Of a DNA stretch of 64,000 bases, positions 43,733 through 53,001 are shown one piece after another (the first letter of the stretch is position 1; each line of letters opens with the position of its first letter). The notes under the pieces are model-generated. The model searched no databases and was not told the DNA's origin. It saw nothing but the letters and a program-made list of their open reading frames with translations. Origin of the DNA: Microbacterium paulum (GTDB lineage: Bacteria; Actinomycetota; Actinomycetes; Actinomycetales; Microbacteriaceae); contig NZ_JAAGRY010000008.1 in the NCBI RefSeq assembly GCF_015707995.1, positions 1 to 64,000 of the forward strand, written 5' to 3'. The position numbers and the translations under genes are program-made.

Positions 43733-45031
43733 ATGGATCTGTGGCAGGTGCCGATCGCAGAGGGTCCGGTACCGGTGACAGTGTTCGCCCTGGCCGTGGT
43801 CCTGCTCGCGATCCTCGCGGTGCGGCGGTGGCGTGTGCGCCCGCTGGTGTGGGCGCTCGCCGGTGCCGCGATCGGCGCGGTGGTCGGATATGCCGCCTAC
43901 AAGATCGTGAACGCGACGAACGTGTTCGGCGACGCCGTGCCCACCTTCGTGTGGCACTGGAGCGCGGCCGCCTTCGCCGCGATCGGCTTCGCGCTGGGCG
44001 GCATGGTCGGTGCCCGCACGTGGCGGCGGGTGCTCGCGGGCATCGGCGTGGTCGTGTTCGCCGTGGCCGGGGTCATCGGGGTCAACATGCGATTCGGTCT
44101 CAATCCGACCCTCGGGAGTCTGCTCGGCATCGCCGCGTCGATCGACCTGCCGACCGACGCCGGCGGCGCGAATCAGACGCCGGCGCCCGCGCAGCCGATC
44201 TACACGACGTCGACGCCGCCCGCCGACATGCCCGCCGTGGGTTCGCGCGGCAGCCAGACGATCCCGGCGACCGCATCGGGCTTCGATGCCCGCGATGCCG
44301 GCATCTACCTGCCGCCCGCGGCGCTCGTCGCGAACGCTCCGGCGCTGCCCCTCGTGATCATGATGATGGGCCACCCCGGAAACCCCGACGCGACCGTGAT
44401 CAGCGACGTACTCGACCAGTTCGCCGCCCAGCACAACGGCCTGGCTCCGATCGTGATCGTCGCCGACCAGCTCGGCGAAGCCATCAACGACACGGCGTGC
44501 GCCGACTCGACCGCCTACGGCAAAGCCCGCACCTACATCACGGTCGACGTCGTCGACTGGGCGAAGAAGAACCTGCACATCATCGACGACCCCGCCTACT
44601 GGACGATCGCGGGGTACTCGAACGGCGGCGGCTGCGCGATCACGTTCGGTGCGCAGTCGCCGACGCTGTGGAAGAACATCCTGGATGTCTCGGGCGAGCC
44701 TTTCGGGGGGTCGGAGCAGGTCGCGAATATCACCAAGACGATCTACGGCGGCGACGCGGCCGCGTTCGAGGCATCCAAGCCCGTCAACATCATGGCCGCG
44801 GCGCCGGCGGGCACCTACAAGGGCATGACGGCTGTGTTCACCGCCGGTGCAGAAGACGTGGGATACAAGGCGTTCGCCGACGAGGTGGGTGGCGAGGCGC
44901 GCAAGGTCGGCATGACCGTCACGCGCTACGACGTGCCCGGCGCCGGGCACACCGGCGACGCCCTCAAGGGTGGCCTTGCCGAAGGGTTCACGGTGCTCTA
45001 CCCGGTGCTCGGGCTGTCAGCGGCGAGCTGA
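43733..45031 (+). CDS. Membrane-anchored esterase-like alpha/beta hydrolase
   Basis: A 432-aa protein. Four hydrophobic segments fill residues 1-130, then an extracellular alpha/beta hydrolase of the esterase D/antigen-85-like type. The nucleophile motif is GYSNGGG, and a C-terminal His lies in GAGHTGDAL. A Pro/Thr-rich linker joins the parts. The substrate is unknown; possibly cell-envelope esters. TAAAGT 6 nt before the ATG suggests a leaderless mRNA. Confidence 0.78.
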   Translation: MDLWQVPIAEGPVPVTVFALAVVLLAILAVRRWRVRPLVWALAGAAIGAVVGYAAYKIVNATNVFGDAVPTFVWHWSAAAFAAIGFALGGMVGARTWRRVLAGIGVVVFAVAGVIGVNMRFGLNPTLGSLLGIAASIDLPTDAGGANQTPAPAQPIYTTSTPPADMPAVGSRGSQTIPATASGFDARDAGIYLPPAALVANAPALPLVIMMMGHPGNPDATVISDVLDQFAAQHNGLAPIVIVADQLGEAINDTACADSTAYGKARTYITVDVVDWAKKNLHIIDDPAYWTIAGYSNGGGCAITFGAQSPTLWKNILDVSGEPFGGSEQVANITKTIYGGDAAAFEASKPVNIMAAAPAGTYKGMTAVFTAGAEDVGYKAFADEVGGEARKVGMTVTRYDVPGAGHTGDALKGGLAEGFTVLYPVLGLSAAS

Positions 45032-45057
45032 AGACAGCGCAGTAGGGGGCGGTCGTC

Positions 45058-45633
45058 CTACGCCGGCGCGGGTGCGAATCCGAGCCGCTGTCTCGAGAGC
45101 CAGGCATCCACCTCGCGCTGCGAGCGCAGGCGCACCACGACGAGGTTCTCGTGCTCGGCGTCTGCGCGGGGCACGCGCTCCCGATAGGTGTGGCGCGTCG
45201 ACCAGGCCCACCGCACGATGTGCTCCGGGTTGGTGAAGAACGTGACGAGCGGGGGCTCGACGTTGCCGTTCCACAGCTCTTGCCGACGCCGTCGTCGTCG
45301 GACGGTCCGGCGGATGACGCGGGGGAGGGCGACGCGCAGAAACGGCAGGTCGAGCCAGATGAGGAGGTCGGCGCGTTCGGCCAGCAGCGGGCGCGCGAGC
45401 GAGTACTGCCACTCGGTGACCCACGCCTCTCCGGCGACGAGGGCACGCACGTCGCCCAGGAACGACTCGCGCGGCGTCCAGTTCTCGCCGTGGAAGAGCC
45501 CGTCGATCTCGGTGTGCGGGATGTCGAGGATGTCGGAGATCCGCCCCGCGAGCGTCGTCTTTCCCACACCCGACACGCCCGCGACGATGACGCGCCGCGG
45601 GCGTGCGGGGAGGGGATCGTGCGCGCCGAGCAT
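45058..45633 (-). CDS. P-loop kinase-like protein (FlaR/adenylate kinase-like)
   Basis: A 191-aa P-loop protein with Walker A GVSGVGKTT near the N-terminus, then ID-G (IDGLFHGENW) and a WLDLPF strand, typical of small AAA/adenylate-kinase-like proteins often called topology modulation proteins. The activity is unknown. The ATG at 45633 is preceded by TAGACT at leaderless spacing. An upstream in-frame ATG would add 27 residues of poor quality. Confidence 0.75.
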   Translation of the reverse strand: MLGAHDPLPARPRRVIVAGVSGVGKTTLAGRISDILDIPHTEIDGLFHGENWTPRESFLGDVRALVAGEAWVTEWQYSLARPLLAERADLLIWLDLPFLRVALPRVIRRTVRRRRRRQELWNGNVEPPLVTFFTNPEHIVRWAWSTRHTYRERVPRADAEHENLVVVRLRSQREVDAWLSRQRLGFAPAPA

Positions 45634-45682
45634 GGCGTGGAGTCTACTGAACGGGCCCCGATTGGTCCCCGCGAGCCGTCCC

Positions 45683-45765
45683 CGCGAGTCACCACGCGTC
45701 TCGCGAGTCACCACCGGATTTGCGCAGAAGCGGTGGTGATTCGGCGAGCGGGTGGTGAGTCGCGG
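45683..45765. repeat. Nested palindrome element A (REPIN-like)
   Basis: Four copies of a CGAGTCACCAC-type core: two direct copies 19 bp apart on the left (cores at 45685 and 45704) and two inverted on the right ending 19 bp apart (45743 and 45762). Outer and inner arms each have one mismatch in 13. It lies downstream of the LLM gene stop. Its layout matches element B at 46877-46955. Confidence 0.75.
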
Positions 45766-45774
45766 ATGCCAGGG

Positions 45775-46803
45775 TCAGGCCTCGGTGTTGGGCTTCCAGC
45801 CGAGGGCGGGGGCGACGTGCTTCGCGAACTCTTCGACGACGTGCAGGTTGAATGCGACGCCCAGCTGCGAGGGGATGGTCAGCATGAGCGTGTCGGCGCT
45901 CATGACCGCGGCATCCTGCTTGAGCTGCTCGACGAGCACGTCGGGCGAGGCCGCGTAGGTCTTGCCGAAGGTCGAGCGGAAGCCGTCGATGTAGCCGATG
46001 CCGTCGCCCTCCTGGCTGTGCCCGAAGTACAGCTCGTCCTCGGCGGTCGTGATGGGGAACACCGAGCGGCTCACCGAGACGCGCGGGGTGCCGGGGTGGC
46101 CGGCCTCTTTCCACGCGGCCCGGAAACGGTCGATCTGCTCGGCCTGAAGGATGTCGAACGGGCGCCCGTCGGCCTCGGTGACGAGGGTCGACGACATGAG
46201 GTTCAGGCCGGTGCGACCCGCCCACTCGGCGGTCTCGCGCGAGCCGGCGCCCCACCAGATGCGTGAGCGCAGTCCCTCGGACTGCGGCTCGATCTGCTGC
46301 AGACCCGACCCGCCGCCGAACGGCGATTCGGGGTCGCGCTCGGCGATGCCCTCGCCGCCGATCGCACGCCAGAACAGGTCGAAGTGCTCGCGGGCGAGGT
46401 CGGCGCCGCGGGGGTCCTCGGCGCTGTAGCCGAACTTCTCGTAGCCGCGGACGACCGTCTCGGGTGACCCGCGGCTCACGCCGAGAGCGAGTCGCCCGTC
46501 CGAGATCAGATCGACGGCGGCCGCCTCTTCGGCAAGGTAGAGCGGGTTCTCGTAGCGCATGTCGATGACGCCGGTGCCCATCTCGATGCGCTCGGTCTTC
46601 GCCGCGATCGCGGCGAGCAGCGGCATAGGCGAGGCCTGCTGGCGCGCGAAGTGGTGCACGCGGAACGCGATGCCGTTCACGCCGAGGTCGTCCATGCCCT
46701 GCGCGAGATCGATGGCTTGGTGCAGCGAGTCGCCCGCGGTGAGCTGACGACCGCCGCCGAGCGGGCCGTAGTGGCCGAAAGACAGGGTTCCGAAGCGTTG
46801 CAT
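45775..46803 (-). CDS. LLM-class flavin-dependent oxidoreductase
   Basis: A 342-aa luciferase-like monooxygenase/reductase with a TIM-barrel fold, probably FMN- or F420-dependent. The start FGTLSFGHYGP, the segment DLISDGRLALGVSRG and SRIWWGAGSRETAEWA are typical of this class. The substrate is unknown. The ATG at 46803 fits the family N-terminus. The gene is bracketed by two related palindromic elements. Confidence 0.85.
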   Translation of the reverse strand: MQRFGTLSFGHYGPLGGGRQLTAGDSLHQAIDLAQGMDDLGVNGIAFRVHHFARQQASPMPLLAAIAAKTERIEMGTGVIDMRYENPLYLAEEAAAVDLISDGRLALGVSRGSPETVVRGYEKFGYSAEDPRGADLAREHFDLFWRAIGGEGIAERDPESPFGGGSGLQQIEPQSEGLRSRIWWGAGSRETAEWAGRTGLNLMSSTLVTEADGRPFDILQAEQIDRFRAAWKEAGHPGTPRVSVSRSVFPITTAEDELYFGHSQEGDGIGYIDGFRSTFGKTYAASPDVLVEQLKQDAAVMSADTLMLTIPSQLGVAFNLHVVEEFAKHVAPALGWKPNTEA

Positions 46804-46876
46804 GATGACCCCAACCGTACGCCGGTGCGTTTCATTCCCGTGAATGGATGCCCAGGCATCCGCCTCACCCCGCGCC

Positions 46877-46955
46877 CGCCCGCGAGACACCAGCGGTGCG
46901 CCGAGACACCGCCGATGGACCGGTGTCTCGGCGCAGATCGCGTGTCTCGCGGGCG
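46877..46955. repeat. Nested palindrome element B (REPIN-like)
   Basis: Outer arms CGCCCGCGAGACAC/GTGTCTCGCGGGCG (46877-46890, 46942-46955) are perfect over 14 bp. Inner arms GCGCCGAGACACCG/CGGTGTCTCGGCGC (46898-46911, 46921-46934) are also perfect over 14 bp. The spacers are 7 nt on each side and the loop is 9 nt. All four arms hold CGAGACAC, 19 bp apart within each side. It lies between the FBP-domain gene stop and the LLM gene start. Confidence 0.85.
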
Positions 46956-46983
46956 CCGCCGGTGCTCGGGCCCGGCTCGCGGG

Positions 46984-47475
46984 TCACAGTCCGTCGCGTA
47001 CGTCGCGCACGAACGCCTCGACGTTCGCGCGCATCGCGGTGATGCGCGCGGCGCGGGCGGCCTCGCGATCGAACCCGGTGTAGGCCAGCGGCGGCAGTTT
47101 GCGCACGTTCGCATTGCACTGGAACCGGTCGCACGCGAGAGTGCCGACCGTGTCGCCGCGCCGTCCGGCGTCGCCGACCCGCTTCGCGGTGAACAGCAGC
47201 ACGTCGTTGGGCAGGTGGATGTCGGCACACCACGAGCACTGCGCGCGCGAACGCGGCTTCGATTCGGCCTGGCGCAGCAGCAGCCCGGTCGGTTCGTCGT
47301 CGAGCACGGCCACGACGTAGCCGACGAGGGCGAGCTTGCGATCGCGGGCGCCGTAGAAGTCCATCGCGCTCCACGGGGTGTCGCCGAACTCGGCGGGCAG
47401 CGTCAGATTCTTGCGCTCCGACTGGGTGACGTTGATGAGGCTGGCGCGGATCTGCGCCTCGGTGAGGGCGTGCAT
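46984..47475 (-). CDS. FBP-domain protein with treble-clef zinc finger
   Basis: A 163-aa protein of the actinobacterial FBP (fibronectin-binding-like) domain family. Zinc ligands are visible as CSWC near residue 80 and CDRFQC near 112. Mycobacterial relatives of this fold act near the ribosome and EF-G in fusidic acid tolerance; whether this one does is not known. The ATG at 47475 fits the family start MHALTEAQIRASLIN. Confidence 0.75.
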   Translation of the reverse strand: MHALTEAQIRASLINVTQSERKNLTLPAEFGDTPWSAMDFYGARDRKLALVGYVVAVLDDEPTGLLLRQAESKPRSRAQCSWCADIHLPNDVLLFTAKRVGDAGRRGDTVGTLACDRFQCNANVRKLPPLAYTGFDREAARAARITAMRANVEAFVRDVRDGL

Positions 47476-47710
47476 GGTGGGACCTTTCGTGACGAAGAGT
47501 GGGGAGAGGGCGCGACGATGCGGCGTCGGGCTGCGCACGAGCGCGGCGCGCGACGCCGGGGCGGGCTCATCTCTCGCCGGCGCTGAGTGCGCCGCCGACC
47601 CCCTGTCGGCCGCTGCGGCCGGTCACGATATCCATCCCTCCACGGTACGCCTCGCGTCTCGATGACGAAACGGGGGAATGCGCCGGGCGCGGGGATGCTT
47701 GGATCAGAGC

Positions 47711-48676
47711 ATGACCCGCATCGGCACGAGCGACCTCGACGTCTTCCCCCTCGCCCTCGGCGGCAACGTGTTCGGCTGGACGGCCGACCGGGACGCCTCG
47801 TTCGAGATCCTCGACGCGTTCCATGGCGGCGGTGGCGACTTCATCGACACGGCCGACTCCTACAGCGCCTGGGTGCCGGGTCACGAAGGTGGCGAGAGCG
47901 AGACGATCATCGGCGAGTGGCTCGCGAGCCGCGGGCTACGCAACGACGAGGGCGTCACGATCGCCACCAAGGTCAGCCAGCACCCGCAGTTCCGGGGGCT
48001 CGCCGCCAGCAACGTGCGCGCCGCGGCCGAGGCATCCCTCACGCGTCTCGGCCTCGATCGCATCGACCTGTACTACGCGCACTTCGACGACGCCGAGACC
48101 CCGCTCGAAGAGACCGTGGCGGCCTTCGGCGCGCTCGTCGCCGACGGGCTCGTGCGCTACACGGCGGTGTCGAACTACTCCGCCGACCGCATCCGCGAGT
48201 GGGTGCGCATCGCGCGCGAGCTCGGCGTCGCCGAGCCCGCCGCGATCCAGCTGCACTACAACCTCGTGCACCGCGAGACCGAGAACGACATCGTGCCCGT
48301 CGCCGAAGAGCTCGGGCTGTCGCTCGTGCCCTACTTCGCCCTCGCGAAGGGGTTCTTGACCGGAAAATACCGGTCGACGGATGCCACGGACGGCGGCCAC
48401 ACGTCGCCGCGCGCCGAGGGCGCGGCGAAGTACGCGACCCCGCAGGGGCTGCAGATCCTCGAGGTGCTGGAACGCGTCGCCGACGCGCACGGGGTGTCGG
48501 TGGCATCCGCGTCCCTCGCGTGGCTGCGCGCGAAGCCCACCGTCGCAGCCCCGATCGCGTCGGCCTCGAAGGTAACGCACGTGCCCGATCTGCTCGACGG
48601 GGCGACGACCGACCTCACCGCCGACGAGGTCGCCGCGCTCGACGAGGTGTCGGAGTGGACGCCGCTCGACATGTGA
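47711..48676 (+). CDS. Aldo/keto reductase
   Basis: A 321-aa TIM-barrel NADPH-dependent reductase. The catalytic set is present: Asp and Tyr in DTADSYSAW, Lys in TKVSQH and His in YYAHFDD. The substrate is unknown. The ATG at 47711 gives the family start TRIGTSDLDVFPLALGG. The 235 bp before it, back to the FBP gene, hold no gene. Confidence 0.92.
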   Translation: MTRIGTSDLDVFPLALGGNVFGWTADRDASFEILDAFHGGGGDFIDTADSYSAWVPGHEGGESETIIGEWLASRGLRNDEGVTIATKVSQHPQFRGLAASNVRAAAEASLTRLGLDRIDLYYAHFDDAETPLEETVAAFGALVADGLVRYTAVSNYSADRIREWVRIARELGVAEPAAIQLHYNLVHRETENDIVPVAEELGLSLVPYFALAKGFLTGKYRSTDATDGGHTSPRAEGAAKYATPQGLQILEVLERVADAHGVSVASASLAWLRAKPTVAAPIASASKVTHVPDLLDGATTDLTADEVAALDEVSEWTPLDM

Positions 48677-48697
48677 GCCGTCCGCCAGGATGGACCC

Positions 48698-49498
48698 ATG
48701 CCCGATCCCTACGCCCACGGCCATCACGAGAGCGTGCTGCGCTCGCACCGCTGGCGCACCGCCGAGAACTCTGCCGCCTACCTGCTGCCCGCCCTCGCGC
48801 CGGGGGTGAGCGTGCTCGACGTCGGTGCGGGACCGGGCACGATCACGCTCGATCTCGCCGAGCGGGTCGCCCCGGGTCCCGTGCGCGGGGTGGATGCCTC
48901 GGCCGACGTCGTCACGCAGGCCGAGGCGGCACGCGTGGCATCCGGCCTCGACAATGCGAGCTTCGCCGTCGACGACGCCTACGCCCTCGACTCGGCAGAC
49001 GGGGCGTGGGATGTCGTGCACGCGCACCAGGTGCTGCAGCACCTGGTGCGGCCGGTCGACGCACTGCGCGAGTTCCGCCGGGTCGTGGCGCCGGACGGCG
49101 TGGTCGCGGCGCGCGACGTCGACTACAAGGGCGTGATCTGGTGGCCTCTGCTGCCCGGCCTCGCCGAATGGCTCGAGGTGTATCTCGCGGCCCATCGGGC
49201 GACGAGCGGTGAACCGGCTGCCGGGCGGCGCCTGAAGGCGTGGGCGCGCGAGGCGGGGTTCGCCGATGTGCGCTCCTCGGCGTCGGTGTGGCTGTTCGAG
49301 ACTCCCGATGACCGCGCGTGGTGGGGCGGCATGTGGGCCGACCGTGCGCTGCAGTCGTCGTTCGCCGACAACGTGCGGCGCCACGGCATCGGAGACCAGG
49401 CGACACTCGAGCGGATCAGCGCGGCGTGGCGGGAATGGGCCGAGCACCCCGACGCCTGGATGCTGCTGCCGCACGGCGAGATCCTCGCTCGCGGCTGA
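48698..49498 (+). CDS. Class I SAM-dependent methyltransferase
   Basis: A 266-aa Rossmann methyltransferase. Motif I is VLDVGAGPGTITLDLA near residue 35, the acidic loop is VDDAY, and the post-motif HAHQVLQHLVRP is typical of UbiE/Methyltransf_11 proteins. The acceptor is unknown. It lies 21 bp after the aldo/keto reductase and may share its transcript. Confidence 0.88.
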   Translation: MPDPYAHGHHESVLRSHRWRTAENSAAYLLPALAPGVSVLDVGAGPGTITLDLAERVAPGPVRGVDASADVVTQAEAARVASGLDNASFAVDDAYALDSADGAWDVVHAHQVLQHLVRPVDALREFRRVVAPDGVVAARDVDYKGVIWWPLLPGLAEWLEVYLAAHRATSGEPAAGRRLKAWAREAGFADVRSSASVWLFETPDDRAWWGGMWADRALQSSFADNVRRHGIGDQATLERISAAWREWAEHPDAWMLLPHGEILARG

Positions 49499-49504
49499 CG
49501 GCCG

Positions 49505-50167
49505 TCACGGCGCGAGGCGCTCGATCGCGGCGATGAAGGCGTCGAGGTCGAACGCGAACTGGGCCGCGCCGTTGTCGTCGACCCGCGCGTCGACGAGGTC
49601 GCGCAGCGCCGGGTAGCCCTGCCGCTCGGCGGCGAAGGTGGCGCGCAGGGCTTCGATCTGCGGGTGGCCGCCCTCGCGGGCGCCGATCACCGCGTCTTGG
49701 GCGAACCCGCGGCAGATCGTGACGAGCAGGTGCATGGCACGGCTCACCGTGACGCGGTCGAGCCCCGCGGCCAGCATCCGCTCGGCGATCACCTCGGCCG
49801 GGCCGGCGAGGGCGAGATCGCTGGGGCTCGTGAAGCGGAAGTACGCGAGCCACTGGCCCGTGTCGACGAGACTGTGCCACATGTTCTCGGCGTAGGCGCG
49901 GCAGGCGTCTTGCCAGCTCTCACCGAGGTCGAGGTCGACCGCGTCGAAGCGAGCGCGGACGGCGTCGATCGCGAGCAGCTCGAGCAGGCTTTCGCGATCG
50001 GTGACGTGATGGTTCAGCGCCTTGCGGTCGACGCCGAGCGCCGTCGCGACCTCTTGCATCGTGAGTTCGTCGGGGTCGAGCCCGCGGGCGGCTGCGACGA
50101 TGGCCTCGGTGTCGAGCCCGGCGCGCGTGCCGCGCCCACGGCGGGTGCTCGGCGCGGCGTCGGACAT
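49505..50167 (-). CDS. TetR family transcriptional regulator
   Basis: A 220-aa regulator with an N-terminal HTH (TMQEVATALGVDRKALNHHV) and a TetR_C-like ligand domain. It is divergent from an SDR gene, with a twin palindrome between them, so it likely represses that gene and itself. The start at 50167 is preferred; an in-frame ATG at 50188 is possible. Confidence 0.88.
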   Translation of the reverse strand: MSDAAPSTRRGRGTRAGLDTEAIVAAARGLDPDELTMQEVATALGVDRKALNHHVTDRESLLELLAIDAVRARFDAVDLDLGESWQDACRAYAENMWHSLVDTGQWLAYFRFTSPSDLALAGPAEVIAERMLAAGLDRVTVSRAMHLLVTICRGFAQDAVIGAREGGHPQIEALRATFAAERQGYPALRDLVDARVDDNGAAQFAFDLDAFIAAIERLAP

Positions 50168-50198
50168 GGTGTCGACTCTAGCCCTCATCGGCTACTCT

Positions 50199-50232
50199 TT
50201 CCCGCACGGGAATAGTACTTCCCGCTCGGGAA
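50199..50232. promoter_or_regulatory. Twin TetR operator
   Basis: Two perfect 14-bp palindromes of the form TTCCCG-N2-CGGGAA lie at 50199-50212 and 50219-50232, exactly 20 bp apart (two helical turns). They are between the TetR gene and the SDR gene. Confidence 0.85.
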
Positions 50233-50291
50233 TTGACTCGGATGACCACGGGTCGCGGCACCTCACCGCGGCCACTCATGAAGGAGATGTC

Positions 50292-51319
50292 ATGTCGCAG
50301 AAGCACCACTGACCGCATCGAGCATTATCGGAGCCTGGCTCGACAGCGAGGTCGGCGGCCCGCTCGTGCGCGGCCTGCTGGCCGCGTCGGGAGCGGGCGA
50401 AGAGACTCTCGCCCCGCTGCGCGGCCTGCCGCTGCAGCAGCTCATCGCGCCCAGCCAGGGCCAGATGCCGTAATCGGTCGTCGACGACCTCGTTCGCGCC
50501 GCCAACGGCGGAGTCATCCCCGAAGAGGCCGCCCCGGCCGGGTGGGTCGAGAAGACCACGCCGGGCCGCTTCTCGGGTAAGACGGTCATCGTCACGGGCG
50601 CCGCGAGCGGCATCGGCCGCGCGACCGCCGCGCGGATCGCACGAGAAGGCGGGCGCGTCGTCGCCGTCGACATCTCGGCCGACAAGCTGACCGAGTTCGC
50701 CGCGTCGCTGGAAGGTCACATCGACGCCGAGATCGTCACCGTCGCGGGTGACATCACGACGCAGGAATCGGTCGACGCGATCGTCGCCGCCGCCGGCGAG
50801 CGCATCGACGCCCTCGCCAACGTCGCGGGCATCAACGACGACTTCTCGCCGCTGCACGAGACGACGGATGCCATGTGGGATCGCGTTCTCGCGGTCACCG
50901 TCACCGGTGCGTTCCGCCTCACGCGCGCCGTGCTGCCCGCGATGATCGCCGCCGGCGCCGGCGCCGGGTCGATCGTGAACATCGCCTCGGAGGCGGGGCT
51001 CCGCGGCTCGGCGTCGGGCAACGCCTACACGACGAGCAAGCATGCCGTCATCGGCATGACCAAGTCGGCAGCGTTCATGTACGGCCCGAACGGTGTGCGC
51101 GTGAACGCCGTCGCGCCGGGTGGGGTCGCCACCGGCATCCCGTTCCCCCCGCACGTGTCGGAGGCGGGCCAGGCGCGGCTGCCGCCGTTCCAGGCATCCA
51201 TCCCCACGCTCGCGACGGCCGAACAGCTCGCGGCATCGATCACCTTCCTTCTCTCTGACGACGGCGTGAACCTGAACGGGGTCGTGCTGCCGAGCGACGG
51301 CGGCTGGTCGGTGCAGTAA
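50292..51319 (+). pseudogene. Inactivated SDR oxidoreductase
   Basis: Most of an SDR reads well: TGAASGIG cofactor motif near 50600 and YTTSK active site near 51030. But the well-placed ATG at 50292 (AAGGAG upstream) stops after six codons, while the next frame starts AEAPLTASSIIGAW as if one base were missing after ATGTC. That frame then has a TAA at 50471-50473, where CAA or CAG would fit. No ATG, GTG or TTG lies between the stop and the Rossmann motif. Two lesions therefore disable the gene unless they are sequencing errors. Confidence 0.75.
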
Positions 51320-51359
51320 GCGGTACGGGGCCGCGAGGGCGGCGACGTACGCTGGAGGC

Positions 51360-51740
51360 ATGACCTCTGCGCGCGCCGCCCTCGCGGCCTTCGCCGTCGA
51401 TGCGGTCCTCGTCGTGCTCTTCGCCGCGACCGGGCGGCTGAGCCACGCCGAGAACGTGCTCGTGGGGCTATGGACCACGGCGTGGCCGTTCCTGCTCGCC
51501 CTCGTCGCGGGCTGGCTCATCACGCGGGCGTGGCTCGCGCCGCGCGCGGTGGTGCGCACGGGACTGCCCGTCTGGGCGATCACGGTCGCGGGCGGGATGG
51601 TGCTGCGCGCCGCGGTGGGGCAGGGCGTCGCCGTCTCGTTCATCATCGTCGCGGCGATCGTGCTGTTCGTGCTGCTGGTCGGCTGGCGCGCGCTCGCGCT
51701 CCTCGTCTCGCGCAGGCGTGCCGCAGCGACCACGCGCTGA
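51360..51740 (+). CDS. DUF3054 membrane protein
   Basis: A 126-aa protein with four hydrophobic helices and a basic C-terminus, matching the actinobacterial DUF3054 pattern (FAVDAVLVVLFAATGRLSH). The function is unknown. TACGCT and GGAGG both lie just before the ATG. Confidence 0.82.
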   Translation: MTSARAALAAFAVDAVLVVLFAATGRLSHAENVLVGLWTTAWPFLLALVAGWLITRAWLAPRAVVRTGLPVWAITVAGGMVLRAAVGQGVAVSFIIVAAIVLFVLLVGWRALALLVSRRRAAATTR

Positions 51741-51742
51741 CA

Positions 51743-51760
51743 CCCCGACGCGTGTCGGGG
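51743..51760 (+). terminator. Hairpin after DUF3054 gene
   Basis: CCCCGAC/GTCGGGG with a 4-nt loop begins 3 bp after the stop codon. Confidence 0.6.
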
Positions 51761-51781
51761 CCGCGCGGTACGCTCGCTCGC

Positions 51782-52888
51782 GTGTCGGAACCGGTGCACC
51801 ACCTCACGCGTGAGCAGGCGCGACGGCTCGCGGTGCGCGCGCAACTGCTCGACGCGGCGCGGCCCGGAGACGTGGTCGAAGCCGCCGAGCAGCTCGGCGC
51901 GATCAAGATCGATCCGACCGCGACAATCGCTCCGTCGGAGCAGACGATCCTGTTCAGCCGCATCGGCTGGGGGTACGAGCCGGGGCAGCTCACCGCGGCG
52001 GTCGAGCGCGACCGGCTGCTGTTCGAGTACGACGGGCATTTCCGCCCCGTGACGCTGCTGCCCGCACACCTCGCACGCATGCGTGGGCGGGTGTTCCGGG
52101 CGCAGGCGACGCAGTGGCTCGAGGCCAACGCGCGCTTTCGCGCCGACGTGCTCGCCCGCTTGCGCGCCGAGGGGCCGATGCTCGCGGCGCAGATCCCCGA
52201 CACGAGCCAGGTCGCCCATCGCAACGAGGCCGGCTGGTACGGCTCGAACCAGGTGCCCCGCATGCTCGAGCTGCTGTCGTACGTCGGCGAGGCCGCGATC
52301 GTCGGGCGCGAAGGCCGCCAGCGGGTGTGGGATCTCGGCGAGCGCGTCTACGCCGACGTGCCGGTGCTCGGCTACGACGACGCCGGCGCGGTGCTGGAGG
52401 AACACCGGTTGCAGGCCGCCGGCATCGCGCGGCAGAAGTCGCCGTGGACGCCCGTGGGAACGGCCGGCGCCCTGGCATCCGTCGAAGGGTCGGCGTGGCG
52501 CTGGCGCGTCGACGCCGCCGCACTCGACACCCTCGACGACGACCCGGGCGGGCGCGTGGCGATCCTCAACCCCTACGACGGCATGCTCTTCGACCGGCCG
52601 CGCCTGAAGGAGCTGTTCGGTTTCGAGTTCGTGCTCGAGCAGTTCAAGCCGAAGGCGCAGCGGCGGTTCGGCTATTTCGTGCACCCGATCCTCGTCGGCG
52701 ACCGCTTCGCGGCGCTGCTCGATGCCGAACTCGACAAGAAGAAAGAGAACCTCGTCGTCACCGCCGTGCACGAGCTCGACCCGGTCGATGACGTGCTCCG
52801 CCTCGACGACGAAGAGCGCGAGATGGTGGATGCCGAGATCAGCGACCTCGCGGAGTGGCTGGGCGTTCCCGTGGTGCGGGCCCGCTGA
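51782..52888 (+). CDS. Winged-helix AlkZ/YcaQ-like protein (DNA glycosylase family)
   Basis: A 368-aa protein of the HTH_42/AlkZ family, whose studied members remove crosslinked or alkylated bases from DNA. The order of blocks fits: LTREQARRLAVRAQLL, LGAIKIDPTATIAPSEQTI, HFRPVTLLP, LNPYDGMLFDRPRLKELF. In the known enzymes a Gln-x-Gln or Gln-x-Asp motif is catalytic; here the segment reads Lys-Ile-Asp, so activity is uncertain. GTG start with TACGCT at leaderless spacing. Confidence 0.75.
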   Translation: MSEPVHHLTREQARRLAVRAQLLDAARPGDVVEAAEQLGAIKIDPTATIAPSEQTILFSRIGWGYEPGQLTAAVERDRLLFEYDGHFRPVTLLPAHLARMRGRVFRAQATQWLEANARFRADVLARLRAEGPMLAAQIPDTSQVAHRNEAGWYGSNQVPRMLELLSYVGEAAIVGREGRQRVWDLGERVYADVPVLGYDDAGAVLEEHRLQAAGIARQKSPWTPVGTAGALASVEGSAWRWRVDAAALDTLDDDPGGRVAILNPYDGMLFDRPRLKELFGFEFVLEQFKPKAQRRFGYFVHPILVGDRFAALLDAELDKKKENLVVTAVHELDPVDDVLRLDDEEREMVDAEISDLAEWLGVPVVRAR

Positions 52889-53001
52889 CCCTCACTCCCG
52901 CTCGCCCGGCGTCACACGACGACACGCGATTGGTGCCCTGCCGCCCGTGCGCACGACGATGGGGGAGCGCGCGCGAGCGCCGCACAGAAGGGACGGGCGT
53001 C

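Noticed and set aside
50873-51319. A separate 148-aa SDR starting at an internal ATG
   Set aside because: It lacks the NAD-binding half, which is readable just upstream in the same frame, so it is part of a broken longer gene.
52889-53001. SAM-type riboswitch before metY
   Set aside because: The gap is only 113 bp and no paired stems or conserved cores could be recognised by eye.
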